From positions 609,971 to 673,970 of the forward strand of contig VFFE01007644.1 in NCBI GenBank assembly GCA_008921705.1: a DNA stretch of 64,000 nucleotides, in the 5' to 3' direction. The notes below the pieces were generated by a model, which had not been told where the DNA came from, ran no database searches, and saw only the letters and a list, made by a program, of their open reading frames with translations. The DNA comes from Burhinus oedicnemus (taxonomy: Eukaryota; Chordata; Aves; Charadriiformes; Burhinidae). The position numbers were made by a program, and so were the translations under genes. Positions 23,496 through 37,265 of this stretch are shown here, piece after piece. How positions within the stretch are numbered: the stretch's first letter is position 1; each line of letters starts with the position of its first letter.

Positions 23496-26400
23496 TGTTC
23501 GCATTGATGGTATCTTCTTCCTCACTCTATGATATAACTGGGGACATTTTTATATGTTTGTTGACACATTTTTATGTTTTGTTCTTTCTCAACTGATCAG
23601 AAGCTCCACATTACAGCTAGATTTACTATATTCGATGCCTTTTGCCTATGTTAGATACTATTTGTTTGTTCTCTTTGTTACCCCTAAAAGCCGTTTTGTC
23701 CAGCCTCAGGTCTGCATTTCTTTAGCTGACCACTGGTGAGTTGTTTATAGCCGTGGGGTCTCCAGTGCCAGCCTGTGCCCATCTCTTATCATCCCCTGTC
23801 TGCCCTCCTCTGTGCCGTGTCCTGTGTCTCCGCTGATCGATGCCGCTGCTGTCCTACCAGGCCAGTTTTTCTGTATACTACATCTTTATGGCAGTCATAA
23901 ACACCCCATTCTACATAGAACAACTGCTTATTATTGTTATCTCAGTAAAAGTATAATCATACTCTACAAAGACAAAGGAAAGTAGAAGAATAAGCGACAA
24001 CCACCCAGTTGTTAGGAAAATTGCTGTTAAAGCTAACCCAAGTAAAACAAAAACAGTTTACACAGGGCAAGACTGACACAGATCTGTCCTGGATCTTGCA
24101 AACTCAGTTCAAAGCCTGTGGTCAGATACTAGCCATGTCAATACTGTACTGCAGATCTACAAGGTCACAGAGTTAAGTGCATGTTTTGTAACTATAACTA
24201 TATCTCATGAAAAACCACCAGATCTTATTTTCATTTTGTGTCATGGCAATTGTCTCAGATCACTCTGCACTGTATCAGATTTCCCTGCTGGATTGTCATC
24301 TGGCAAACTTTCACGCTCTGGATTTTAACCGAGCTCTTCTGATCAGTGTGCAAAACGCATCCTGACCTAACACACCTCATTGCTGCCTAGAGTCCTCTTC
24401 TATCCCCAATATGCAGTCTGTGAGAGACCTGCCTCCCTGCTTGCTGCATCAACTGGGACTAGAAATTTGCACAGTAAAGCGAAGACAGACACTCCAGGCA
24501 ACCCTAGGAAAGAACTAAAAAGGAACTGTTGTGGGGCAGAAGTAGGACAGAAAAAGGGATTAAGCAGGTTTTAGGAATGGGACAGTGGGAAGAACAGGAG
24601 GTGGCAAAGAGGCAGAGCTCTCAGGAGAGGAAGAGACATGATCAGCAAGAAAGCGGCTCAGTGCCTGTTACATATGAGGGAGAGAACTCATAAATGTAGA
24701 ATTAGCAACATGTTCACCTTCAGCTTCACAAACCATATCACTGTGAGAAGTACAGGGTTAATTTACATACCAGATGCCTAATAATCTTCATGAAATGGAT
24801 GGATGAAATGTCAGGTTTATTGTCTACGCTGACTGCAACAAACCCTACAGATCTACCCAAGACCTGAAACTTAATAGACTTCCTCAGGCTAGAACTAACC
24901 CTCTCTTTATATTTCTCAGCACTGGTGAATTTTAAAAATGTATTTACTTTCAATCTTAAAACTGTCAGGCAGTAATAATTCTAATCCAAATTTACAAGGA
25001 TCAAGTAACTACTTATGGAAAATGTTCTATAGGTATTGCAGAAACCGTTAATAGTTTACAATGGTCCAACAAATGCAACAAGAGGCTTTGCTTGCAAACC
25101 ATAAAAATGAAGTAAAACTAAAGATTGTTACTATGAATTTAAACTATTGATATCAAGTCAATCCTTAGCCTGGTGTCATCTAGGAAAGTGATTGTAACAT
25201 TTTTGTTATAAGGTCTAGATATAGCAAAAGTTTTGCACAGTTTGATATCTAAAAGTGAAAACCATAATTCTTTAATTTACTTTGAAAAATATTTGTATTT
25301 TCCATCAAAAACCAGCTGAAATGTGCAAGGATTTATCTGCCTTTAAAAGTAGCTTTGAGCAACAGCAGTAATCCCTTCTTAGATGGAGAACACTGAAGCT
25401 ACCTGTAAACCAAATTACATTTTCCACACATGACAAAGCAACTCAGTATAATGGAACCCAGGTGTTAGACTAATTTCTAATTTAACCATAAATGAAGAAA
25501 AGAGAAATATTAATCCTCAATGCAAGTTGTTGTGGTATTACAGAATCCATCATAATGAAGAAATGACCCCACTTTGCACAAAGGTTAACTGTACAAATGG
25601 TACTGCATCGACAAAAATGTTAATGAGTTTGTGTGGCAGCAGGTAAGCAAGGGCTGGCAGAAGGAAGCTATTGCGATAGGCAGATAATTACAATGGAAGT
25701 CATGTCTTTGGTAATGACTAGGATTCACATCACATATCATTTCAGTCACAGTACAATTTCGCTAGCTCTGTTTATGGTAATCTATGGGATTATTTGACAG
25801 CAAGGTGACACTGACTTTGGAACAAATTTCTTTCACAGAGAGCACAATTACTAATATTGTGACATTCAATTAGATACGTCACTGTTGTATATTTTTAATT
25901 TTAGAAAATATACAAACATAAGGTATATTTTTCATTAGTACCTGAATTTTTTTGGTTCTCAATTTGGGTTTCATCATGCTAAATGTTTTGATTGTACTAA
26001 TGTGTAGGAGTTGGGAGAAATTTAAGAGCTGTGAGTTTTTAACCGTTCAACTGCAGGATTAATAAAGAAAAAGGAAAAAATATGCATTTCAGATATATAA
26101 TTGTCTTAAAGAGAAGGAATATAGATTTCCAGGCAAAGCTAATCTGTGTTATAAACTCTACTACCTTACATCAGGCATGCAATATGCTTTTTGAAAAGGA
26201 ATTCTCTGACAGTAGTTAGACATGTTATGCCATATTCTAGGCCAAATCCCCAGATAATGTATTTACCTCAATCTCACAAAACAGCTACAAATAAGAAAAT
26301 GTTCAGATGAAAAATCAAATATGTGTCACTCATTCTTCCCTTTATGGAAGGAATGTGAAATAACAAAGAGAGGACAAGACTGAGAGCAAATGTGGTGAGT

Positions 26401-28089
26401 AGCTCCTGAAGTTCCACCATATCCGTGGTCCGTAGCAATATGCAGGGTCTTACTGTGAGCATTTCAGTATAAGACCAGAGACTACAGCACCCCATCAGTA
26501 CTCACACGTAAATGAATAGTGTTCTACATTCACAAGTGATAAAAGATGTACTTTGGCAAACAGACAGCAGTTTTTAAGGAAAATATTTTCCATTTGAAAT
26601 TCTTTAAGAAATGCTTTATGCAAACAAACTTTGGCTCCTGGGATGCTCTTCAACATTTTCTCCGTGTTTTTCATGTGCATGTTTCAGTGCCTGAAACCGG
26701 TCACCTAAAGCACGTTTTGTTACTTCAGTTCTTTCTGTGGGTGACTTTATCTTCCACAACCGCCCCTAAAATCTGTCTTGTTTCATAAAGCTATATCTTC
26801 ACAAATACAAAATTGTTAATAAGAATTTCCTGGGAAAAAAGATAAAAGAAAGGAGAATATAAGAAGGCATATGAATATATCAGAACCAAAAACTTGTTCA
26901 GAAGACAAAAGAATGTCTACAAATACATTGTCTTACTATTAGCATGGCTCTTGTCCTACTAGTGATTCTTTTTCCGCCTTGATGTAGGCTTTACAATATA
27001 AAGTTTATGTATCCGCCTTCTTTGTAACTCTTAATCTGTGTGAAATATTCATTATTTTAAGATATGGGATCCAAGTATTAATCAAAGAACAGCATTAAGG
27101 AACAATAGCCACTCTTACTCTGCATGATGTCTGCATCATTCCTTCCACTGAACTTCGGTGTAAACTTTTATACTGAATTTGGATTAGAAAATTTGGCTTA
27201 GGTAACTTAGTTATAGTCATGAAGTGGAAAAAACCAATTTGCTATCAGTATCCTATTATTTCCACTTCTGCTCAGTAATTTGTGACTTGAATGAACAAAA
27301 CCTAAGGCTTTAATGGGATGAGGATGCTGCTAAGATTTGTTAGAGCAGTTACATTTTCTCTCTACAAGGAGACAAGTCGCCATCATAATGATCTTACTTT
27401 TGTAGAGTGGTTTTCATGCCAAAGGACCCTCAAATGCGTTAAAAACTTGAAAAATTACATTCAGCGATCTTACCATTCATGACTGAATTCCAGCAGCCTG
27501 TGTTGTGAAAGGTTTTTAACAACGCACGGTAAAGTCTAGTTCACTTTAGGACAAGATATGACTACTATAAAGCAGCAAGAGTCTCAGCAGGCAGACAATA
27601 ACACTTCAAATGGAAATGCAAAGAGACCACTGAAGGTAACATACTACTTAGGAAATGTGGCACATCGATTTAATGACTTTCTTTTTGTGTTTTGAGAGGA
27701 CCATACATCCAATAACTCATTGAGCAAGTCCAAGTGCACTTGATGCACTTAGAGCACAGTTCTTCAAGGTGTTGAGTACTGTGGTTTGCAAGAGAACAAA
27801 TGGTAAGTCTGTAAAAATTACATGATTAAATGTAAGTAAGTGCTTAAGTGCTTTACTGATCAGAACTTCCAGAGCTGTATAAAAAAGTCTGCCTCCCTGA
27901 GAGCCTGACATTCACATCTTGAAAGCAAGATTCCTGAAGGAGAGGAACAGAAGCAGTGAAAGAGGTTGGTATTTTTCACTGGCACAGTTTACAAGTACAA
28001 AAATAGGTAATTTCCCTCAAAATCCTTTCTCTCACCCATTCCTTGAGCATTTGCTTTATGAGGCTACAGTTGAAGAGGACAAGTGTTCT

Positions 28090-28130
28090 GTTAAAAAAAA
28101 GAAAAAAAATAAAAAAAAAAAAAGAAAGGA
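28090..28130 (+). repeat. A-rich low-complexity tract
   Basis: About 40 bp, almost all A with scattered G and T. No SINE body was recognised upstream. Confidence 0.8.
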
Positions 28131-30206
28131 CTAAAACACATCAGAAGACATTTATACAAAGCCTAGGTCTCTAAAAAACTTCTACACAGTTGTTAACCGA
28201 TCTGTAGAGGTGCCTATTTCTATACACACCTCCAGTGCTGCAGAGAAGATTGTGTAAGAGGGAGGTCTACCATAAGCACTAGGTTAAGAGGTATCTCAGA
28301 TGGAGGCAAGTGTGCCTGAGGACTGATATCTACTGCAGCCATGGCTGCTGAAGGCACGTGGTGATGGAGAGAGTAGGCAACAGTCTGATGAGACTCTCGG
28401 GAGATAAGGACCATGTCCGAGGGTCTCAAAGGAGCAAGAGGGAGGATCACCACAGGGAACAGGGATTTTGAATAGGAAAGCCTGTTACCCTAGTGTTCTC
28501 CTAAAGGTCACTTACAGGTGCCTCACCCAACCTCAGGCAACCTCAGACCATCTGTCCTCAGACACTCTGCCTCTGGGACCACATCTGCTGCCGTTTATGT
28601 CAGCATTTGGATTAGAGTTATGTTCCTTATGTTAAAAAATGTCATGAAAGGTGAGAGTTATGTGTCTCAAAAAGCATCTGCAAAGGCCAGCATGGCAAGA
28701 CAAAAGCAAACTAAACTCATAATACTGATTTGTATTACTTCCTAAAGTCAAATCTAAAAGAAATGTTAAAAGAACTGTTGATGTTTACTTTTTCCCCCAG
28801 GTTAAGACACACTCTTTAAGATTGTAGCACTACACTTGCAGTAGGCCTCTCACTTCATGGTGATACTTGCAGTGTGCAAGTTACACACCCGGCCTCTCTG
28901 GGAGGTGTTAGTGGGTTTCTGGAAAATGTCTTCAGAAAAGCCCATTTTCTACCCAAGATAGTTAATCAAAAAGGATTGTGAACAGCATGATTTCTAAACA
29001 AACTACCCTCACAAAGGACTCAGCTACCCAGGATTCATTGACAGAACCCACATAGGCTTCCCTGTGTCTGAAATACGGAGCATTTCTTCCTTTCTAAGCA
29101 GAAGTCTGAGGGTGTTCGAACACAGATTTCACACCTCTCAGGGAACATCTTATCAGACTGTTGGTACTCTGAAGAGAAGGAAGGGAACGCCCTTGGTATA
29201 TTTTTTTGCGTGGAGTAAGTAAAAGTGTATGGGAACTAGAAAGAGTTGAAGTAATAGCCAGTCCCCTTCGGTTAGTGGCTGGCAGAGAAATTCACTCTAT
29301 TGGAGATATCCAAAGAGCAGAAGGAGAGGGTTGTTATGTTAGAGCTGAACTTTTACCTCTGCTTTTACCCAGATGTCAGAAAAAGGAATCAAGATGGAAA
29401 TGTGTACATGTGACCTTCTTTTCTTGTATTCCTGCTCCTACAGGTAATTAGTCTCCTACTTCTACTACCAGATCTAAGGCAGAAGATGTGAAACCTGAGG
29501 GTAATGTATATTCTGTGATACCCAGGAATGCTTCTCAGATCCCATGAACAAATATTCAGCCCTGCCAGGAGTTCAGCTCATTATCAGCACGAGGTCTGAC
29601 TGGTAAACTCCATTCCCTGCCACAGTTCCTATGCTAAAGAAACATATTCACAAATGGTTTCCCAAACGGATTCCAGCAGAGTGTCAAATCAACAGACTAA
29701 AGCCTGGCAGATCATCACCTGGCACCAACAACGGCTCGCTGTGGATGCAGGAAGCATGTGGGCAGCTGAGGAATGGCGGAGGACACTTGCAGGAGCTGGG
29801 GTGTGGGAGGAGCGGGAGAGATGCAGTCAAGACACGTGTACGTGCCTAGGTGTGTTCATGGGCGTTTGACCAGAGATGAGAAGGAAGCTCTGTAAAAATA
29901 GCATTGGTGGGTGGGAGAGGAGGGTGAAAGAGATTCACCTCCTCATTTATAGTTTGCTCCTGGGAACTTCCAGTTTGCTCCGACCAGACCAGACTGAAGC
30001 GATCAGAGTAAAATCCACTGCTGTGGGATTAGGAAGTGGAAATTGAAAGAGGATGCTGGGATGAAAATTGTCATTTTCACACATGTAACATCACAGATTG
30101 GTTCCCCAGATACTATTTCATTTTCCTTCTCCCTGTGTGGGAGATGCACAGTGGAAGGACAAGGAGGTAAATAGTAATGAAAGGAAAAGAAGAAAGGGCA
30201 TCCTAC

Positions 30207-30622
30207 AACTCCTACAACTCTACAGCTACCCGAAAGGAGGTTGTAGCGAGGTGGGGGTCAGTGTCTTTTCCCAAGTAACAAGTGATAGGACAAGAGGAAA
30301 TGGCCTCAGGTTGCACCAGGGGACGTTTAGATTGGATATCAGGAAAAATTTCTTCACTGAAAGGGTTGTCAAGCATTGGAACAGGCTGCCCAGGGAAGTG
30401 GTTGAATCATCATCCCTGGAGGTGTTTAAAAGACATGTAGATGTGGCACTCAGGGACATGGTTTAGTGGTGGACTAGGCAGTGTTAGGCTTACAGTTGGA
30501 CTTCCTGAGATCTAATCTAAACCTACGTCCTTCCAGGTTGAAGCCATTACCCCTCGTCCTATCACTACTTGATGATCTTAGAGGTCTTTTCCAACCTAAA
30601 TGATTTTATGATTCTGTGATCC
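30207..30622 (+). mobile_element. CR1 LINE 3' fragment with internal inverted piece
   Basis: Sense CR1 tail ([40 protein letters not shown]) ending in ATGATTCTGTGA-like octamers. About 65 bp at 30504-30568 are in the opposite CR1 orientation (see findings). Confidence 0.92.
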
Positions 30623-31593
30623 CTTATTCATTCATACACATACATACACATGAGGAAGTTGAGGAGGAAAGAGGGCTGAGCGTAATGTGTTCATTAAGGA
30701 AACTCTCAAACAAGGAGAAAGCAGCAGGACGAAAATAGAGATGAAGGAAAACCATTCAACTGTGAAGCATTTTGGGGAGAGGGAGGCTGCTCCACTTTGC
30801 ACTGTGAAGGAGGGAAGGGAACTAACCAAAGTTACTGGGTACCAAAGGCTTCCTGCTCCCTCTGCAGCCATCATCCTGCCCAGATGTCACTGAGCCCTGC
30901 CTTGTTTACAGCCTTTTCCGCAGCTGATGCCCGTGAGTGGGGAGCACAGGTGTAAATCCAGCAAGTGCTTCAATACTTTTTACTCAGCATTCAGTAGAGC
31001 AGGAGCTGAAACCAAGATCTCTCTTCATATATTGGTTCCTTACCCACCAGCACGTAGAGTCCTTTGTGCATGCCCTTCTCGTTTTTCTTCTTTCCATCTT
31101 CTTTCGAAGGAAAGTGAGAGTAGTGGTTTCACTCTCTCCCAAGCTCTGAATGAATTTCTCATCTACCATTAGAAAACTACAATAAAAACCATCTAATGAA
31201 TAAAAAGATGATGTAAATCTTTGTTTTCTAGTTTTCTTTTTGATCAGGCTTACAGGCAAGCTAGAGGAGGAATGCTTGTCAGTGAATTTGGGTGGTGTTA
31301 TGGTGGATAATAATCTCTTAGTGCTGAATCCTTCAGTTCTAGCAAGACGTAAGACTCCCGGTATATACCCGGAAAACTTCTGAACTATTCAGTATATCAG
31401 AGTTGGATTTTTCTGCTTACTGCTGATTTTGTTGTTTTCAATTATAATTGCTGCTGTTCTCTAAAACAGTTTTGAATAACTACAATCAATATATGAAGGC
31501 TCCTGTGGTAACTGGCACACATCCATGCAACTGAGAGCTAGGTACCACAACCTTTAAAAATACTTCTGCCAAGGACCTGTTCAGTAAGGTATG

Positions 31594-32087
31594 TGTCCTG
31601 GTTTCAGCTGAGAAAGAGTTAATTTTCTTTCTAGCTATTGCCATGAAAGAAATTTCAACAATACATATTGTTTTAGTTGTTGCTAGGCAATGTTTATGCT
31701 TTTAAAGGACTCTTTTCAGTTTCCCATAAAAGCCGAGAAGGAATAGAGACAAAACAACAGAATGGCCAATAGAATATTCCATACCATAGACGTTATGCTC
31801 AGTATATAAATGGGGTTAGCCGGGGGGTGGGCGCTTGCAGTCACTGCTCGGGATGGTGCCAATTCACCGGGCGGTGAGAGTGACTTGTGTCATTATTATT
31901 ATTGTTACTATTATTGTTATTTTCCTTTTCTGATTTTGTTCTGTTAAACTGTCTCTATCTCAACCCATGAGCTTTTTGTCCTTTCCCCCCCTTTTCTCCC
32001 TCTTCTCCCTACCCTTCTTGGGGGGCGAAGGGGGCGTGAGCGAGCAGCTGCGTGGTCCTAGTTGCTGGCCGGGGTTAAACCACGACA
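31594..32087 (+). mobile_element. Solo LTR of an avian endogenous retrovirus, 494 bp
   Basis: Begins TGTCCTGGTTTCAGC and ends GGGGTTAAACCACGACA, the termini of a common avian LTR family. It is flanked on both sides by the 5-bp direct repeat GTATG (31589-31593 and 32088-32092). It contains a TATA-like TATATAAA near 31803 and C-rich tracts in its 3' half. There is no internal viral sequence, so it is a solo LTR left by recombination. A 5-bp target duplication fits an ERVL-like class, but the family assignment is from memory of the termini. Confidence 0.88.
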
Positions 32088-33866
32088 GTATGTCATGGCT
32101 AGTGCTTCTTCCCTAGGAAAAAGAAAACACCTAAAGACTCTATATTAAATTACTCTCCTTTGTAAAATTATCTCTCTTTACTATTTGGACAATGAAGCTC
32201 CTTTTTTCCTTTTTTTTGGTTTTGCCAAAACTTCAGAATCTTTCAGATATAAGAGACAAAACAAATGTGCAGTGGAAATTCAGGCATGACAAATAAGGAA
32301 TTGAGCTAATGTAATTTGCATGATTCCGATTACTGATGATGGATCTTTATAGCTTGACGTTTTGGCCTGCTGCGTGCACCCCAGCATTTATCTAACTGCC
32401 CCTGCAAACACAGGCACGCTCCGGAACAGCACAGACGGCGAAAGTATTTCCATATACGTTTTGAGGTGGTCTTCTAAAGGAAGCGAGTATTCTGCAGAAG
32501 CAGAATAATGCGATTGAAATGTTTACTTTTTAACCTATTATAACATTAGAGTTATGCAGATTTGATTAAAGCAGAGATTTAAACCAAAACTAAACTACAC
32601 ACTGAGCAACAGCTGTGTGTGGCTGCAGGTGGCTTCCCACAGCAGCGTGCTCTTCCACGGTCCTTCAGCTCCCTCTGCTGCTTAATCAATTCCCGTATTT
32701 TTCATATTTGGAATGAGCTTTTACTCATTTTTTTTACCTCTGTTTTGATGAGAAAAAATGATGCAGATTAAAATTGCACCTAAAGCGAAATGATTGCTTG
32801 AATTGATAAACAGTGTGTGCAAAGTTTCATGTAATTATTGTCCCTCCTTTTCTCAGGGAACGACAAAAAGGCCATCAGACTCTTCCGATTGCCTTCTGGT
32901 GACCTGTAGTGCATTACAATTTGACTTGGTGTGACTGGAATGTATCTGTTGCTTAAGATGACATTTCCTGGTTATGCAATTTTATTTCATACTGACCATT
33001 TTTAAAAATAATTATGTCGTTATATAGCTCAGTGTACTCTTTATTACAAATGTCTCTTTCAGATGTCTCTGGAATACTTTCTTTCCTGGATTTTGATGGT
33101 GTTCATCTATCAACAATGCTAAAGAAAAGAAGCAGAAGCTTGTACGCTTGTATATTCTAGTCTTTATTGCCATATTTTCGATTTCTAAATAGACTTGACA
33201 AAGCTTATCCCAGATAACAGGCAACAGTATACATTCAAACAATGTGTTGGTCAAAACGCAATATAAATGCAAACCACACAAACACACACACATTCATAAC
33301 AGTAGAACTTTGGTTAATAAGGTATAATGAAGGGAAGGAATTATCTGCCAGAATACGTGTAAGACATATTATAAAAAACTCAGCTTCATACATCATACTG
33401 ACTAAAATGGGTATTTGAAAAGCAGTAAAGGTTAAGGGAATATTAACACACAAGATTATGCTGTTCCAAGGCATCTCTGATCCTCAGGGGATTTTAGGAA
33501 ACCCAGAAGGTCTATCTAAATTACATCAAAGATGGGAAGCTTAGAATTCAATGTGTAATTTTCTCCATAGGTATGTAGGGTATTATATCCATTTTTTTTC
33601 TATTTGGATATTCAGCCATGCGATTATGTCAGTCACTGATGGAATTACTCCAAGAAAATAAGATTATGAAATCTCCATTTGAAATTCTGCAGAACTACTG
33701 AAAACACAGGTTTGGGGAATCTTGGCCAAGACGTTACTTCCTCCAAGACAACTAGGATGACTTTCTGAGGGATCTGCATTAATGCTTAGCCCCAGAAGCA
33801 ATGGTACCTGTGGGTAGCAATTATGCTACACCTAGGAATAAATGCAACCCACTCATAGTCCAACAT

Positions 33867-34092
33867 GAAGATTGGATATTAGGAAAAATTTCTTCACTGA
33901 AAGAGTTATCAAATACTGGAACAGGCTGCTCAGGAAAGTGGTGGAGTCACCATCCCTGGAGGTACTTAGAAGACATGTAGACGTGCCACTTAGGGACATG
34001 TTTTAGGGGTGGACTTGGCAGCGTTCGCTTTACAGTTGGACTTGATGATCTTAAGGGTCTTTTCCAAACTACATGACTCTATGATTCGATGA
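33867..34092 (+). mobile_element. CR1 LINE 3' fragment, short
   Basis: Sense CR1 3' end of about 225 bp, from the GATTGGATATTAGGAAAAAT tract to a terminal CTCTATGATTCGATGA. It belongs to the same sub-type as the copies at 30.2 and 48.2 kb, judged by the shared tail wording around AGACATGTAGA and CAGTTGGACTTGATGATC. Confidence 0.9.
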
Positions 34093-36399
34093 ATAGAACA
34101 ACTCAGACAAGTCAGGCTTGATCAGGTCTCTCAGGCACTGCTTGGATGTGTTGCTTTGTCCTTTGCGAGGACAGCACTTATGTCTGAATCTTTTCAAAGT
34201 GTTTGCTGCTGTTCAAGAAATGGCAACACACTGCTGGCTCTCCTCAGGGGACAGAGGAAGCGGCTGTATCTGCTATCACCTTCTTCATGCAACTTGGTCC
34301 TGAGTGACACCTGAGAAGCAGGCCCATTGGGCTGAAGACTAATTACATGACTGAATTCTTCTCAGGAGGAAATTACAGAATGATGGTCAGATCCAAAAGG
34401 TTGTAGGTGTGTGAAATAAATAGGTGGACTGCAGAAGCCCAAAGCTGCAGTCAAACAAGAGCTGCCTAATTCTGGAGGTTACTTGGGAGGACCTTCCCCT
34501 TCCAGCCTTAGCACCTGTCAGGCATCCTTCTCAGAGCAGTTCAGTGCCTCATTCCGCTCAAGTCTTGCCAGGGAGTCTGCTGCCTCACTGCAGCCAAACC
34601 TCGCAGTTATGTATTGCCTGAAAAAGCTTCATACACTGATAGTCCCATTGTCACAAAATATATAGGGACACAGAACAGGAGAAGGCAACGCTGATCATCA
34701 TACCCAGGCCTCCACCATCAGAGACAACCAGAACACAAGCAGCATTAAGGACTCAAGTCATAAAAGCTTTCCCATTGCTGATAAATGTTAGTAAAAAGAC
34801 CAACATCCCTGCTGGGATGTGCCACTGTTGGGAGAGAGAAAGTATTCGAGGTTGCGCCAATGAACTTCACCCCTGCAATAAGAAGGACCATCATTTAACA
34901 TGAAATTCTTGGGTGATTCAGATGGCTGCTCCTTCCAGGACTACCTTTCTCACTGGCCACTCTGTCGCGGTGGCCACAACGGGCTCAGAAAGCCTAACAT
35001 CCTACTAAGACCCCAGTGTGCAGGGTAGCTCATACTGCACAGGCATAATCGCCTGCATCAGATCTCACTTCCGAGGACCAGACTCACCCACCCTTGGCAC
35101 TGTCACAGCTCAGCTCAGCACTGGACTTGTCTCACAGGACTCTTCGTTCAGAGGCTACAAATGTAAAGATGTGCAATAGTGCCTAAGCAGCACGAAATAG
35201 CGTCCAGCTGCTCAACAGAAATACCAGTCATCCCAATCAAATTAATCAAGGAAAATTTCCTTTCTGATCCTAAATTTGGTGATTAGTTTAACCTCGAGCA
35301 TGTGAGTAAAATACACCAAGGTGGTACTACAATGGTTTAAGATCCAAATCCATCAGCATGTCCTAACCCAACCTTACTCAGCCCATCACTGTGGTCCCCC
35401 AGTGCTGCAAGGGAGGGCAGTGAAGAATCAGGAACCAAAGTTACACATCTCTGGGGGTGGAGAGGATAAAAGAGGCAGAATAGCCCTTTCCTTTACAAAC
35501 TTTGCCAATGACCAGGAGAAATCCTGAAACACAGGATTACTACAACAGAAATAAAATGCAAATAAATGTGAACACACAACAATCTAGTTTCAGTTCATCC
35601 TTTTTGGAATACTAAAGGACTTAACATTTCTCATTCTGAGATCAATCTTTTCCCTGAACTTTTCACCCTCAGTATAAACAATGCATATTCCTTGTTGTCT
35701 ATCTTATTTAGATTACCTTTACACTTCAGATGCTTATATACCACCTTCTAGTTTCTTGTTTTAATTAGCCATGACCATTTTGTAACTGTTCAACCTTGTA
35801 CTATGACTTAAATTCCCTCTCCCAATGTATTTATGGAGTCACACTTCCACTCTCATCCATTTTTTCTTGCTTTCTTTCCTAACCTTGCTGAGAAAGAGAA
35901 CTGAAGAAAGGAAAATGCACAGCACCAAGGAAAGCATGAGCAGAACAACAAAACTGCCAACCTGTGATAGGGACATTCTTTTGGGAGTGGGTGAGAGAGA
36001 ACCTGGGCTCCAGGACCTGGGTGTCCAGGTCTCCCAGGACTGCTTTTGCATTTTACAATAAAGAGAGAACAACAAAAAAAATCCCTGTACATATGCAGCT
36101 ATTTTTCCAAGCAATTAAGCCTGAGCTCTGGGTTCAAACTGCCAATCTGCATGGTGACCTTACACACTGCCTAGGCCCATCCAGGTAGCGGGTGGCATTC
36201 TACTGCTATTTCTAGATAGTTTTAGCTCAACAAGTAGCAGAGCAGAAAGGCTTTTTGCCTGACTGAATTCAACGTGAACAAAACACAATTGGCAGATTCT
36301 TGTCATATTGATATTTTCACTTTTCAAATCTCAGAGTGCATGTATGCCAACTACCTAGATGAGATGTTCCCCAGTCCACGTTGATTCTTTAACCGTGTC

Positions 36400-37265
36400 T
36401 GGTACATGCATAAGTGTAAGGCCAGACACTAGTGGTGTGCTCCAGGTATTGGTACTGGGGCCAACGTTACTTAACGTCTTCATTAACAACCTGGAAGACA
36501 GGAGCAGTGCAACTTCTGAAAGTTTACAGACATCACAACACTGAGGGGAGCGGTTGATACACCAGAGGTTTGTGCTGCCATTCAGAGACCTCGACAGGGC
36601 AGAAAAGGCCCTGGCAGTGCTGGTTGACACCAACTTGTTTGCAAGCAACCACAGCCTTGCAGCAAACAAGGCCAACAGCCTCCTGAGCTGCATTAGGAAG
36701 AGTGTTGCCAGCATGTTGTGGGAGGTAATTTTCCACTTGGCTCAGAACTGGTGAGACATCTGGAGTGCTGGGTCCAGTTCTGGGCTTCCGAGTACGAGAG
36801 ACATGAACATCACATAGCAGGTGCAGCAAACTGCCATGAAGATGATAAATGGATCAGAACATCTGACCTACAAAGACAGACCAAGCGCTGGGACTTTTCA
36901 GCTTGGAGGAGAAAGTTCAGGGAGATCTTACAAATGTGCATAAATACCTGATGGGGCAAGGGTGGAAGCAGAGAAGACTAAAACAGTCTTCTCAGTGGCT
37001 TCCAAAGGACAAGAGGAAATTGCCAGAAAATACAGGAAACTCCATACACACAAGGGAAAAAAAACCCAACAAACCTGCAAGGGCGATCAAACGCTGGAAC
37101 AGGTTATCTTGAGAGGCTGTAGAGTCTCTGTCCTTGGAGATACTCAAAATCCAACTAGACACACTCCTCAGCAACATGCTTTAGTTGACCCTGCTCTGTG
37201 CAGTGTGGTTGCAACAGTAGTGTCTCCAGAGGTCCCTTCCAACCTCAGCAATTCTATGCTTCTGC
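36400..37265 (+). mobile_element. CR1 LINE fragment, old
   Basis: Sense CR1 covering the end of the reverse transcriptase (GVLQVLVLGPTLLNVFINNL) to the 3' tail (GGTCCCTTCCAACCTCAGCA). Frames are interrupted many times, so it is older than the 48.2-kb copy. Confidence 0.88.

Larger units (their letters stand above)
15531..31588. other. Large gene-poor stretch with exon-like segments
   Basis: Apart from the segments near 17.1, 18.6, 22.1 and 23.4 kb, the MIR-like relic, microsatellites and the CR1 at 30.2 kb, I see no named feature. Balanced-composition patches at 20.3-21.4, 23.8-24.6 and 29.2-30.0 kb hold ORFs on both strands, none protein-like enough to call. Confidence 0.45.
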
